This document shows, one piece after another, positions 9,281 through 17,772 of a DNA stretch of 64,000 nt. Source of the DNA: Halomontanus rarus (GTDB lineage Archaea; Halobacteriota; Halobacteria; Halobacteriales; Natrialbaceae); the NCBI RefSeq assembly GCF_017357405.1, contig NZ_CP071597.1, positions 1,984,001 to 2,048,000 on the forward strand. Direction: 5' to 3'. The notes beneath the pieces were generated by a model. The model was given only the letters and a program-made list of their open reading frames with translations. It made no database searches and was not told the DNA's origin. Numbering within the stretch: the stretch's first letter is position 1; each line of letters starts with the position of its first letter. The position numbers and the translations under genes are program-made.

Positions 9281-9922
9281 TCAGGACAACAGCCCCTCCT
9301 CGTTCGCCAGCAACAGCGCGCTGATCGTCGAATCGTTCGCCGGCGACTCGCGAGCGCGCTCGAGGGCGTCCGAAACCGGTATCGACCGGACCGAGAGGAA
9401 CTCGTTGCTGTCGAGTTCCCGCTCACCGAGTTCGAGTCCCTCGGCGTAGACGACCGCTCGCTCGTGGCGGAGCACGCCGGTCGCGACCGCGTACTCCTGG
9501 AGAAGCGCGGTGCTCGAGGGACTGAATCCGGTCTCCTCCTCGAGTTCTCGTGCGGCCGCCTGCGTGTAGGATTCGCCGTCTTCGACGATGCCGGCGGGAA
9601 GCTCGAGGTGGGTTTCTCGGACCGTGGGGCGGTACTGTTCGACGAAGAGGAGGTGGTCCACGGCGGGGGTTTCGACCTCGAGTTCGCCGCGTGTGCGATC
9701 CTCGCGGCCCTCGCCGCCCTCGCTGGCCGACGACTCGACGACCGCCGTCCCGTCCACCCGGGCGACAACGACCACCGCGGGTGGGAGGTCGGCCCAGAAG
9801 TAGCGCTTTTCGGTACCGTCGGGCTGTCTGAGGAGGTCGTAACCGCCGTCGTACCAGCCGGTCTCGTACTCAGTGTGCGATTCGAGCAGTTCCCAGTCGG
9901 TCGGATCGGTCGGCGGAACCAT
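9281..9922 (-). CDS. NUDIX hydrolase, ADP-ribose pyrophosphatase type
   Basis: 213 aa. A complete Nudix box, GX5EX7REUXEEXGU, is present around GIVEDGESYTQAAARELEEE, followed by TGF. Upstream, HLLFVEQYRPTVRETHLELP is typical of ADP-ribose pyrophosphatases, which cleave ADP-ribose to AMP and ribose-5-phosphate. The internal Glu/Gly-rich stretch around residues 65-85 looks like a haloarchaeal surface loop. The gene upstream on the same strand overlaps its start by about 50 nt, so the two may be co-transcribed. Confidence 0.9.
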   Translation of the reverse strand: MVPPTDPTDWELLESHTEYETGWYDGGYDLLRQPDGTEKRYFWADLPPAVVVVARVDGTAVVESSASEGGEGREDRTRGELEVETPAVDHLLFVEQYRPTVRETHLELPAGIVEDGESYTQAAARELEEETGFSPSSTALLQEYAVATGVLRHERAVVYAEGLELGERELDSNEFLSVRSIPVSDALERARESPANDSTISALLLANEEGLLS

Positions 9923-10334
9923 TGTCAGTCTCGGGTGTCCGTGTGATCTCGAGGCGGTAGAAGGTGCCGTTTTGTTCGACCCAGACGGCGTCGTCGGCGG
10001 ACGCGTTCCGCTCCCAGATCTCGAGTTCGCCGAACTCGTCGAAAGGCGTGTGGGTGAACGACTCCTTGAGTCCGAAGCGCCCCTCTTCGTAGGGGTCGGA
10101 GACGCCGTCGTCGGCCTCGAGCGCGCTCGTCGTGTACGGGAACCGGTTGGTCGAGAGGTTGTCGGCCGGAATCGCCTCGGTCACGTTTTCGTGGGCCGGC
10201 TCGCCGCTCTCGAGATCGGCCTCGGTCGCGGTGATGTAGTAGACGTCGCCGCCGCCGAGCAGGGACGGCAGCGCGCCGAGGGCGAGTAAGACGACCGCGG
10301 GGACCACCAAGAGCAGCAGGTAACGCCGTCGCAT
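9870..10334 (-). CDS. Conserved haloarchaeal membrane-anchored protein
   Basis: 154 aa. One N-terminal membrane or signal segment, LLLLVVPAVVLLALGALPSLL, precedes a mostly acidic extracytoplasmic domain (GGGDVYYITATEADLESG, NLSTNRFPYTTSAL, WVEQNGTFYRLEI). No catalytic motif was seen. The 3' end overlaps the downstream NUDIX gene by 53 nt, in a different frame. It reads as a small surface protein of unknown function; the orderly domain and codon use support a real gene. Confidence 0.65.
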   Translation of the reverse strand: MRRRYLLLLVVPAVVLLALGALPSLLGGGDVYYITATEADLESGEPAHENVTEAIPADNLSTNRFPYTTSALEADDGVSDPYEEGRFGLKESFTHTPFDEFGELEIWERNASADDAVWVEQNGTFYRLEITRTPETDNGSADRSDRLGTARIAH

Positions 10335-10389
10335 GAGTGAGGGTTCGGGACCGGGGCGGTATAAGAGATGCGCGTTCGGACGACGACAG

Positions 10390-10815
10390 TTACCCGCGTT
10401 CGGCGACCGGATCGGTTACCTCGAGCCATTCGAGATCCGCTCCGACCCGTTTCAAGCCGTTGTCGTGCGTCCAGAGATGAGAGACGTCATACCGACGCAT
10501 AGCAGCGAGTACAGTCGCATCGCGACCGCCGATACCGGTATTTGGATAGTCGCCTAATAGTTCCGTCGCGGCTTCGATGTCCTCCCGCCGTAATTCGGCG
10601 ACGAGCGTCTCATCGAGAAAGAGAAACCGATCGAGTAACTCGTCAGGATCGGTGAGTTGCGTATGAAGATAGTGGACGACTTCCATTTGGAGCACGGTCG
10701 TAGTGAATATCGGTTCGTCCTCGACGATATCGCTAACTGTATCGACGACAGATTCGTGTTCGTCGGTTCGCTTATCTAAATAATAGATCCAGACGTTCGC
10801 GTCGAGACAGTACAT
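10390..10815 (-). CDS. PIN-domain toxin (VapC-like)
   Basis: 141 aa from the ATG at 10815. The first conserved Asp is in MYCLDANVWIYYL, acidic residues follow in LQMEVVHYL (Glu) and GGRDATVLAAM, and the last Asp is in LWTHDNGLKRVG. Together these make the usual PIN nuclease acidic cluster. VapC toxins are Mg-dependent RNases. The start touches the stop of the upstream AbrB-type gene (TGATG), the classic arrangement of an antitoxin-toxin operon. The target RNA is unknown. Confidence 0.88.
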   Translation of the reverse strand: MYCLDANVWIYYLDKRTDEHESVVDTVSDIVEDEPIFTTTVLQMEVVHYLHTQLTDPDELLDRFLFLDETLVAELRREDIEAATELLGDYPNTGIGGRDATVLAAMRRYDVSHLWTHDNGLKRVGADLEWLEVTDPVAERG

Positions 10816-11096
10816 CAGTCCTTCTTTCGCGTCGGCAGATCGGACGTCCAATCGGCTTTCAATTCCTCCGGTGTAACCGATGGAGTCGTCTCGACTGCAG
10901 TTTCCTCTGAAATACAGCCACGCATCGTTTCGACAAATTCCGATCGAGAGACCCGTGGCCGAACGATAACCGTTCCTTCGTCAACCTCGAGACGAACTCG
11001 CGCGCCCGGCTCGAGGTTCAATTGGTTTCGGATCCGTTGCGGAATCGTTATCCGCCCTTTTTCGTCTAACCTCCGTTCATCTTTGTCCGTGCTCAT
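10815..11096 (-). CDS. AbrB/MazE-type antitoxin (VapB-like)
   Basis: 93 aa. An N-terminal swapped-hairpin AbrB domain is visible in RRLDEKGRITIPQRIRNQL followed by EPGARVRLEVDEGTVIV. Such proteins bind DNA as dimers and usually repress their own operon. The C-terminal part (about residues 50-93) is the likely toxin-binding tail. It is translationally coupled by a one-base overlap to the PIN-domain gene downstream. Confidence 0.88.
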   Translation of the reverse strand: MSTDKDERRLDEKGRITIPQRIRNQLNLEPGARVRLEVDEGTVIVRPRVSRSEFVETMRGCISEETAVETTPSVTPEELKADWTSDLPTRKKD

Positions 11097-11133
11097 AGTC
11101 CCACTACGGTGGGAATACGCAAAAGAATGTCGT

Positions 11134-11544
11134 CTACACCAGTTCGCGATAGATCCGGCCGAACGCCTGCCGACGCAGCGTCGCGATCGCGGCGTCTTCT
11201 TTCTCGTGGAACGTCGCCGCCACCGCCTCGTCCTCGGGGCCGGCGTGCCAGACCACGTGGTCGACGTTCTCGTTACCGGTCTCGACCACTTCGCCGTCGT
11301 ACCCTTCGCGCCACTCCTCGTACTCCTCGCGCGTGCCGACGGTGACCTCGAGCAGGCTCGCGAACAGCGCGTCGCGGGCGGTTTCGACGACGTCGCTAGT
11401 CACGCGGTCGCCGTACTCCTCGCGGTCGAACTCCATGGCGCGGGCGGTCTCGCGGACGACCGTCTGGGCCGCCGGGCCGACCGCCTCGTACTGGTCGCGT
11501 GCCGTCGCCGCCGAGTCGGGTGCGAACGTCCCTTCGGTGTGCAT
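11134..11544 (-). CDS. Conserved haloarchaeal protein (DUF5809-like)
   Basis: 136 aa, largely helical and acidic: MHTEGTFAPDSAATARDQYE at the start, FDREEYGDRVTSDVVETARD in the middle, and HVVWHAGPEDEAVAATFHEK near the end. I recognise it as the haloarchaeal family usually called DUF5809, normally encoded beside DUF5810, as here. No catalytic motif was seen. It lies 26 nt downstream of the DUF5810-like gene, so the two probably form an operon. Confidence 0.75.
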   Translation of the reverse strand: MHTEGTFAPDSAATARDQYEAVGPAAQTVVRETARAMEFDREEYGDRVTSDVVETARDALFASLLEVTVGTREEYEEWREGYDGEVVETGNENVDHVVWHAGPEDEAVAATFHEKEDAAIATLRRQAFGRIYRELV

Positions 11545-11570
11545 GGTCGAGTACTCGAGTGGCGGGTGGT

Positions 11571-12140
11571 TTACCGGTTTTCCTCTCCGGTCGTCGTTTC
11601 GCTGTCGTCTGTGCGCTCGTCCTCGGCAGCGCCATCGCTCTCACCGTCATCGTCACCACTACCACTCTCACTGTCATCGTCACCACTACCACTCTCACTG
11701 TCATCGTCACCACTACCACTCTCACTGTCACTAGCCTCCTCGTCTTCGTTCCCCTCCTCGTCCTCGTACATCTGCGCAGTCATCTCCCGCGCCTCCTCGA
11801 GAATACGTCCGGTATCGCCACTCATCGCGGCCCCGCCACGACCCGGCTGGCTGGTCTGGCGAGCGAGTTCGTTCTCGAAGGAGGGCCTTCCCTGGCTATG
11901 GCCGTGGCTGTGTCCCCCTGCCGATCCCTCGAACTCCGGCGTCTCCACCTCGAGTGCGTACTCGACGACCTGCTCGCCGAGTTCCTCCGGCCCGCAGTCC
12001 GCCCAGTCGGGGGCGTACTCCTCGAGCCACTGGAGGTGGTCCTGGCGGCCCAGCGAGGCGGTGATCGCGAGGTGGTTCGCGAGGTGGACGGCGTCTGCCT
12101 GCTGTTCGTCGCAGACCGGACAGGCGTATCCCGTTCCCAT
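11571..12140 (-). CDS. Zinc-finger protein with acidic repeat tail (DUF5810-like)
   Basis: 189 aa. The N-terminus looks like a C2H2-type zinc finger: ACPVCDEQQADAVHLANHLA, followed by helical RQDHLQWLEEYAPDWADC. A His/Gly-rich linker (GGHSHGHSQG) comes next. The C-terminal third is an acidic tail with three copies of SESGSGDDD, encoded by a 27-bp DNA repeat. It sits upstream of the DUF5809-like gene. The function is unknown; the finger suggests binding to nucleic acid or protein. Confidence 0.75.
   Translation of the reverse strand: MGTGYACPVCDEQQADAVHLANHLAITASLGRQDHLQWLEEYAPDWADCGPEELGEQVVEYALEVETPEFEGSAGGHSHGHSQGRPSFENELARQTSQPGRGGAAMSGDTGRILEEAREMTAQMYEDEEGNEDEEASDSESGSGDDDSESGSGDDDSESGSGDDDGESDGAAEDERTDDSETTTGEENR
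11651..11731 (-). repeat. Three 27-bp tandem repeats inside a coding region
   Basis: Three copies of a 27-bp unit (11651-11677, 11678-11704, 11705-11731), identical except for the last base. In the coding frame each encodes SESGSGDDD. Because the period is a multiple of three, copy-number change would not break the frame. Confidence 0.9.
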
Positions 12141-12329
12141 ACTCGCCTAGAGTGACGCGAGCCGTTTAACTCTTAGAGAGTGAACCCGGGACTGAGTCGC
12201 TCGAACTCGCGCGACACCGCGTCCCGCCCTCCGAACCCGAACTGACTCGCGTATCGGATCCGCGAGGTGAGAATCGCCGACGTCACAAATCAACCGAAAG
12301 TATATTTTCCGGTACCCGAAGGAGGAAAT

Positions 12330-12926
12330 ATGACAGGCGGTCTATCGAGGCGTTCTCTCGTCGGACTCCTCGGATCCGGCATCGTATCCGGATGCCTCGG
12401 AAACGGTTCCGATGGTAACTCCAGTGGTACTCGAACCGATACGACAACCGAAGATCCGAAACGTGAAGAGAACGTTCCCGACGAATGTGATTTTCCGCCG
12501 CTGAGCCTCCGAGGACGAGCAGACCCAATCGAGACAACTGTTGAAATCGATCGAGCTGACGATTCCCGAGCAGCGTGTGCGACGATTGCTGCAGAGGTCG
12601 CTCTCGAGCAGTTGGAAGAACAGCTCGACCTCGAGCTCACTGACCGATCTCACTGGATTTCTACAGGCGTACAACTATCTGGCGAGCGACACATAGCGGT
12701 GATCAGAGTACGTGCCGAAAAAAGTACTCGAGACGGCGAGACGTCGTACCATCTCTGTCCGGATCCGAAATTCGACTTCGACGACGCCGTCGAAACAGTG
12801 CCGAGGGAAGTTACAGTGACGGTTCTCGTCGAAGGTGAAAAAGAGAAAGAGAAAAAGAAAGAGAAAGAGGAGTGTTCTACGGACGTCCGACTGGTACAGG
12901 AGCAAAATCACCTCGATTCAACATAA
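12330..12926 (+). CDS. Predicted lipoprotein of unknown function
   Basis: 198 aa from the ATG at 12330, chosen because a GGAGG ribosome site lies just upstream (12321-12325). The N-terminus has the form MTGGLSRRSLVGLLGSGIVS then a lipobox ending GC, so it is probably exported (two Arg suggest Tat) and lipid-anchored. The mature part has an acidic linker and a domain around IETTVEIDRADDS and HIAVIRVRAEKST, with two further Cys, then a Lys/Glu-rich stretch near the end that is unusual for this acidic proteome. Family unknown. Confidence 0.72.
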   Translation: MTGGLSRRSLVGLLGSGIVSGCLGNGSDGNSSGTRTDTTTEDPKREENVPDECDFPPLSLRGRADPIETTVEIDRADDSRAACATIAAEVALEQLEEQLDLELTDRSHWISTGVQLSGERHIAVIRVRAEKSTRDGETSYHLCPDPKFDFDDAVETVPREVTVTVLVEGEKEKEKKKEKEECSTDVRLVQEQNHLDST

Positions 12927-13060
12927 TTTCCTGTAGGGGTCAGTAGTCGGCAGAACACACGATGTCGTGCTCGGCAGAGATTTGAAACGTTCACACGACG
13001 AGAATTCGGATCGGCAGCGAACGCGGTTCGACTCGAGAAGGAACGACAGCGGCGCCGAGA

Positions 13061-13537
13061 CTAGCCGAGCTCGCGAATCATCACGATCGCGTCCTCGCCG
13101 TCGTCGTAGTACCGGGGGATTCGGCGAAGCGGCTCGAAGTCGAACGATCGGTAGAGTCGCTTCGCGCCGTCGTTCGAGTCGCGAACCTCGAGTTTGACCG
13201 TCGTCGCCTCGTTAGTCGCCATCACTGCGAGCGACTGGGAGAGCAACGCCGAGCCGACGCCCTCGCCGCGGCGGTCGGGGTGGACCGCGATGTCTTTGAC
13301 GTGGCCGAGGTTGCGACCGTGATTCGGCGTGACGTCCGAGACGACGTAACCGGCGACCCGGTCGGCGTCGTCGATCGCCACGAGAAAGCCGGGTTCACCC
13401 ATGAACGTATCGAAGGCGTCGTAGGGCCAGGGTTGGGAGAACGACGCGTTCTCGATGCGAACGACGCCGAGCAGGTCCGCACGCTCTGCGGTCCGAATCG
13501 AGACGCTGTCGTCGGTCGCCGGTGCGAAGGTCGTCAC
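13061..13537 (-). CDS. rimI: GNAT acetyltransferase, RimI type
   Basis: 158 aa, GNAT fold. The acetyl-CoA loop is in HPDRRGEGVGSALLSQSL (R/QxxGxG/A), preceded by HVKDIAVHP and followed by KLEVRDSNDGAKRLYRSFDF, the typical RimI pattern. RimI/Ard1 enzymes acetylate protein N-termini, including ribosomal proteins. The start at 13537 gives a normal family length. It is on the same strand as the small membrane gene upstream, separated by 131 nt. Confidence 0.9.
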   Translation of the reverse strand: MTTFAPATDDSVSIRTAERADLLGVVRIENASFSQPWPYDAFDTFMGEPGFLVAIDDADRVAGYVVSDVTPNHGRNLGHVKDIAVHPDRRGEGVGSALLSQSLAVMATNEATTVKLEVRDSNDGAKRLYRSFDFEPLRRIPRYYDDGEDAIVMIRELG

Positions 13538-13668
13538 ACTCGAGATTGGATGGCGAGCGGTAAAAATATAGCCCGTCGGTCACGTGCTCGGCGAGCGCGC
13601 GGTCGTCCGCGCGGGTACAGCGCGTGGATGAATCGCCGATTCGGAGACTCAGCGCGGTTCGAATCGGT

Positions 13669-13992
13669 TCAGAGGGTCTCGAGGTCGGCGATCTCCTCGC
13701 CAGACCAATCGTAGAAGTGCATATCCGTCGTCCGGAGGACGGTCACGCACTCGTCGTACCGCTCGCGGGCCTCGTCGGCGAGCGGATCGTTGGGGTTGTC
13801 CTCGATCCACTCGCGGAGTTCGGCGAGCGCCTTCGGAGAGTAGGTGTCCATCCGATCCTGATGGGCGAGGATCTCGACCTTGCGACGTTCCTGCCCCAGC
13901 GTTCGGACGAGCGCCCAGCCGGCGACGCCCCAGAACGCGAGCAGGGTGAACCCGAGCATCCCCAGTACGCTCGGCGAGAGGGACGTCGCCAT
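13669..13992 (-). CDS. Small membrane protein, putative partner of the NSS transporter
   Basis: 107 aa. One N-terminal membrane segment (VLGMLGFTLLAFWGVAGWALV) precedes a soluble cytoplasmic tail (QERRKVEILAHQDRMDTYSP, NPNDPLADEARERY). Its start overlaps the stop of the NSS transporter gene, so the pair is translationally coupled. Some bacterial NSS transporters, such as the methionine transporter MetP of Corynebacterium, need a small one-TM partner (MetS). This gene has that position and shape, but the tail is longer and no homology was tested. Confidence 0.7.
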   Translation of the reverse strand: MATSLSPSVLGMLGFTLLAFWGVAGWALVRTLGQERRKVEILAHQDRMDTYSPKALAELREWIEDNPNDPLADEARERYDECVTVLRTTDMHFYDWSGEEIADLETL

Positions 13993-15452
13993 CAGTCGTC
14001 ACCCCCGGGTACGTCGACCGGTTCGACCCGTCTATCCCGGCCCTCGAGGACGGTCATGATCGCGTAGCCGACGATCGGAAAGGTGAGCAAGACGACCATC
14101 CCGCCGATCATCTCGATCGAACCGAACTCGTCGTAGGCGAAGTAGCCCATGATGAACAGCATCACGGCGGGAATGACGTACTTCACGACCGGGTCCCACC
14201 AGCGACCGATATAGATGCCTGCGTTGCGGTTGACCGCAAGCAGGCGCAGGCGCTCGGGGCCGAGAACCCAGCCGATGACGCCGATGATCGCGAGCGTCGC
14301 CAGCGGTAGTCCCCAGCTCCCGAAGACGAAATCGAGGTAGTCCAGTAACTCGACGGAGTAGGCGCTCGGGATGCCGAGTAGCCAGATGATCCCGCAGACG
14401 CCGAGAACCGTCTGCGCGCGATCGAATCGTGTCTCCTCCTCTATGGTCGTGACGCTCACCTCCGTGATCAGGAGCCCGGAGGTGAACGTCGCGAGGAAGA
14501 AGCCGACGAAGAAGAGGACCGCGACCAGTCCGCCGAAGGGAATCTCGGGGAATACCTGCACGAGCGAGATGAACGCGAGGTTCGCGCCGGAGTCGGGGGC
14601 GACGCCGACCGCGAAGACGATCGGGAAGATCGCCAGCGCGGCGAGGATGCCGATACTCGACTCGCCGATGGCGGTGAAGACGCCGCCGCCGAGGGGGACG
14701 TCGTCGTACTCCCGGAGGTAGCTGCCGACGGTCAGCGCGATCCCCCAGCCCAGTCCCGTCGAGAACAGCGCCTGCCCGAGGGCCTCGATCCAGGTTCCGC
14801 TGTAGGTGAGGTACTCCCACTCGACGCCGAAGGTGAACGCGATTCCCTCGCTCGCGCCGGGTAAGGTCAGCCCGCGAATCGTCATAACCACCAGCGAGAG
14901 GACCAGCGCCGGGACCGCGTAGACGACGATCCGTTCGACGCCGCGTCGGATCCCCAGTGCGAGGATCGCCGCGATAGATCCCATGACGAGCGTGTGAAGG
15001 CCGATCGTCAACGTCGGGTCGGCGAGAAATCCCTCCCAGAATGCGACCGGTTCGAAGCCGCTCGCGGTGAAACTGAACAGCAGCGAGTGAATCGCGTAGT
15101 ACAGTGTCCAGGCGATCACCGGGGAGTAGTACGACATCAGCGCGACGTTGACCAGCAAGACGACCACGCCGAGGCCGACCAGTCCGCCGCGGCCGACGAC
15201 GTCACGGAACGCGCCGATCACTCCCTTTCCCGCGTATCTTCCGAGTGCGACTTCGGCCATCAGTCCCGGGACCGCCAGTACGAACAACAGGATCAGGAAC
15301 GCCAGGATGAACGCGCCACCGCCGTTGTTGCCGGCGACGTACGGGAACCGCCAGATGTTCCCGGCACCGACCATCGCACCGATCATCGCCATCAGGAACC
15401 CGAACCGCGTTCCCCACTCGGCTCGAGCAGTCTTCACTTCCGTTCCAGCCAT
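13992..15452 (-). CDS. Sodium-dependent neurotransmitter-symporter (NSS/SNF) family transporter
   Basis: 486 aa with about 12 membrane helices. The N-terminal signature WGTRFGFLMAMIGAMVGAGN then IWRFPYVAGNNGGGAF is diagnostic of the LeuT/NSS fold, and the unwound TM1 (VGAGNIWRFP) forms the Na+/substrate site. Such carriers import amino acids or related solutes with Na+. The substrate cannot be read here. It is followed by a coupled small membrane gene. Confidence 0.93.
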   Translation of the reverse strand: MAGTEVKTARAEWGTRFGFLMAMIGAMVGAGNIWRFPYVAGNNGGGAFILAFLILLFVLAVPGLMAEVALGRYAGKGVIGAFRDVVGRGGLVGLGVVVLLVNVALMSYYSPVIAWTLYYAIHSLLFSFTASGFEPVAFWEGFLADPTLTIGLHTLVMGSIAAILALGIRRGVERIVVYAVPALVLSLVVMTIRGLTLPGASEGIAFTFGVEWEYLTYSGTWIEALGQALFSTGLGWGIALTVGSYLREYDDVPLGGGVFTAIGESSIGILAALAIFPIVFAVGVAPDSGANLAFISLVQVFPEIPFGGLVAVLFFVGFFLATFTSGLLITEVSVTTIEEETRFDRAQTVLGVCGIIWLLGIPSAYSVELLDYLDFVFGSWGLPLATLAIIGVIGWVLGPERLRLLAVNRNAGIYIGRWWDPVVKYVIPAVMLFIMGYFAYDEFGSIEMIGGMVVLLTFPIVGYAIMTVLEGRDRRVEPVDVPGGDD

Positions 15453-15768
15453 GCGAAATCACGCACCAGGACTCGACGGTCGATAACGTATAATCGTGTT
15501 ATTGTACACCAAGAACCACACGCGTAATGTAACGTTTCTGATGGCCGGCGACAGGTATCGTCGGCGATTTCGGAATCCGTACTCGAGTGTCGTTCGTGTC
15601 GTCAAATATACACTAAGGCAAACCGACCTCAACGGACAGCGAGACGGGCCACACGGCCGAATAAATCTGTATAGGCAAACGGCTTAGATAGTTGCTTCCA
15701 GTAGATGGTACGTAGATTGGAATCCTCTCGAGGCCCCCGGTGGCTGAGGAGTTATCCCTAATCGAACC
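15453..15768. other. Divergent intergenic region with promoters only
   Basis: 316 nt between the NSS transporter (minus) and the HalOD1 gene (plus). AT-rich elements that could serve each side are ATTGTACACC near 15501 (minus side) and GAATAAATCTG near 15660 (plus side). No open frame here has haloarchaeal codon character. Confidence 0.5.
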
Positions 15769-16044
15769 ATGTCCAAGCGACCGTACAATCGATCGAACGC
15801 AGGCCCCCAGGCGTACCGCACCGACGGATACAGCACGATTAGCACGCGAGTCGTTCTCGCGATCGCGGACGAAACTGAAACCGACATCGACGCGCTCCCG
15901 ACGCTGTACGAGACGATCAATCCCGAAGCGCTCGACCAGCTCGTCGAGAGCGCGACCGACCGGACCATCTCGGTGACCTTCGAATACTACGACCACCGGA
16001 TCACCGTCACCGGTGACGGTGATATCGACGTTCGCCCGCTCTAA
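15769..16044 (+). CDS. HalOD1 output-domain protein
   Basis: 91 aa. It matches the HalOD1 pattern: VVLAIADETETDIDALPTLY, ETINPEALDQLVES, then beta strands ISVTFEYYDHRITVTGDGDI. HalOD1 proteins are small haloarchaeal modules found alone or fused to signalling proteins. Their exact role is not established. The gene stands alone. Confidence 0.85.
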   Translation: MSKRPYNRSNAGPQAYRTDGYSTISTRVVLAIADETETDIDALPTLYETINPEALDQLVESATDRTISVTFEYYDHRITVTGDGDIDVRPL

Positions 16045-16130
16045 CGTCCAGAGCCCTCGAGACGGCCGGCCCGGTATCTCGACGGTGGCAACGAAAAGAG
16101 AACGACGACGGACCGACTGCGGCCACGACA

Positions 16131-16298
16131 CTAGGACTCGTCAGCCTCGTCTTCGTCGTCCTCCTCACCCTCACCGTCATCGTCGCTGGTGAGTTCGGTC
16201 TTTCCCTCACCTTCGGCACCGACGAGTTCGTCGTTTTCGGTCCCGCCGTACTGTGTCTGTTCGTCCTCGTCGTCGGGGTCGGTATCGGAGTTAGTCAT
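16131..16298 (-). CDS. Very small acidic protein
   Basis: 55 aa from the ATG at 16298. The sequence starts MTNSDTDPDDEDEQTQYGGT and continues with NDELVGAEGEGKTEL, ending in an almost pure Asp/Glu tail. It lies 46 nt downstream of the DUF892 gene on the same strand. No motif is seen. The organised start, good codon use and position favour a real gene, but it could be chance in acidic-codon-rich DNA. Confidence 0.5.
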   Translation of the reverse strand: MTNSDTDPDDEDEQTQYGGTENDELVGAEGEGKTELTSDDDGEGEEDDEDEADES

Positions 16299-16344
16299 CG
16301 TATCAGATCCGCACTCCGCGATCGGTATCGACGAACTCGTCGAC

Positions 16345-16836
16345 TTACGCCGGGATCGCGTCGATGTCGAACTCCTCGGTGAGTTCTTTCAGTTCGTCGA
16401 GCGCATCCTGTTCCTCGCGCAGATTCTTCTCGAGTAAGTCCGCCGCGTCGTCGAGACCGAGCTGGTCGGCCAGCGGGATCAGGTTCCCGTAGGCCGCGAT
16501 CTCGTAGTGTTCGGTCTTCTCGGCGGCGGCCATGTTGTGGTAGTCCATCACGTCCTGGTCCGGGTCCTCGGCGACGAACCCCTCGTACTCCGTGATCAGC
16601 CCCTCGATCCCCTCACACTCTTCTTTCTCCGGCGGTTCGCCGAACTCCTCGAAGACCTCCTCGAGACGCTCGATCTGTCCCTGGGTCTCCTCGCGGTGCT
16701 CGGAAAACGCCCGTGCGATCTCCTCTCGTTCGGTGTTCGATTCGAGATCGTCCAGCGCGTCGAGCAACTGGTGCTCGGCGTGGTAGATGTCCTCGAGGCC
16801 GTGCTCGAACAGGTCCTGTAGTGTGTCAACGCTCAT
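16345..16836 (-). CDS. DUF892 ferritin-like protein (YciE family)
   Basis: 163 aa from the ATG at 16836 (MSVDTLQDLFEHGLEDIYHA). It is all-helical with the DUF892 pattern EHQLLDALDDLES, SEHREETQGQIERLEEVFEE and AAAEKTEHYEIAAYGNLIPL, which supplies the Glu/His residues of a ferritin-like di-iron site. YciE-type proteins are linked to stress responses; the activity is not settled. The upstream in-frame extension is basic and not family-like, so it was excluded. Confidence 0.9.
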   Translation of the reverse strand: MSVDTLQDLFEHGLEDIYHAEHQLLDALDDLESNTEREEIARAFSEHREETQGQIERLEEVFEEFGEPPEKEECEGIEGLITEYEGFVAEDPDQDVMDYHNMAAAEKTEHYEIAAYGNLIPLADQLGLDDAADLLEKNLREEQDALDELKELTEEFDIDAIPA

Positions 16837-16928
16837 TGTAGACCACGCAGGTGGCTTCACCGGAGACGAGAAAAAGTCGTGAGCCTGCGACGGCAGGCGG
16901 CTCCGAGTGGCGGTCGCTGGCGGTTCGG

Positions 16929-17225
16929 TCACTCAGATCGGGCCTGCTCGACCCGGTCGGCGTACTTCTCGAGGTCGTCGGCCAGCGTCCGCGCCTGGTC
17001 GGGCGTCAACTGAAGTTCTTCCATGTGGGCAGGCAGGTGTTTCTCGGTCGCGTTGTCGAGTTCGAGCTGGAGGCGGATACACTTCGGCTCCTCGCGGTCG
17101 GTCGTCACGTCGAGCACGGCCGCCGTCTCCTCTTCGAAGTCGTACCCCGTCATGACCGCCTCGGCGAAGTCGAGCGTCGTGTACGCGTTGACGTCCATCA
17201 GTCGGTCGGGCATTCGTACCTCCAT
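16929..17225 (-). CDS. Small conserved haloarchaeal protein (DUF6360-like)
   Basis: 98 aa (an alternative start at 17213 gives MPDRLMDVNAYTTLDFAEA). It has an alternating pattern of beta strands and a C-terminal helix (TPDQARTLADDLEKYADRVE). I recall this as a haloarchaeal family of unknown function. It is on the same strand as the DUF892 gene but 92 nt upstream, so co-transcription is possible. Confidence 0.7.
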   Translation of the reverse strand: MEVRMPDRLMDVNAYTTLDFAEAVMTGYDFEEETAAVLDVTTDREEPKCIRLQLELDNATEKHLPAHMEELQLTPDQARTLADDLEKYADRVEQARSE

Positions 17226-17772
17226 AGAGACCGTCGACGGACTTAGGCGCGGCGACGACGGTCGAATTCGCGAGCGGATCAGTGTCCCGACGCTCGAACC
17301 GTGAGCCCCGAGGTTCGATCGCTGTCGAACGACCTCGCTGCCCCCTGTCTACTCGTGGCCCGGAATCACTCGCTGGCGGTCGAGAAGAACGACGAGAAAC
17401 GACGAACACGACAGCCCTCCTCGACACTGTCGACTGTCGGCGGACCGAGACACTGCTGACTATCGGCGGACCGACGTACTGCAGCGACTGGATACCGACC
17501 GCTCCCGACGAATCAGAGAAACGTTATCGTCGTTGCCGGCCTATCAGGTCAGGCGTGACGTCGAACACCCTCGAGCACAGGTCACCGGAACCGTACACGA
17601 AATTCGGAGGTCGTCGAACCGAGACGCCGAACCCTCGAAACCGTGGGCAGAGAACCGTCAGACCCTTCGAAAAAGCGACCGGAAGACGATATCGACCGAA
17701 AGGAGTAGTCGGAGCCCGAGTTCGCCGTCGAATCGGTGATTTGATTGCTGTGAACGGGAGTGACGTATTGCA
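17226..17772. other. 547-nt gap with no recognisable gene
   Basis: Open frames here give Arg/Ser-rich sequences on both strands, unlike real genes in this window. No tRNA, SRP or RNase P RNA pattern was recognised. It probably holds the promoters of the two divergent neighbours and decayed sequence. Confidence 0.5.
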
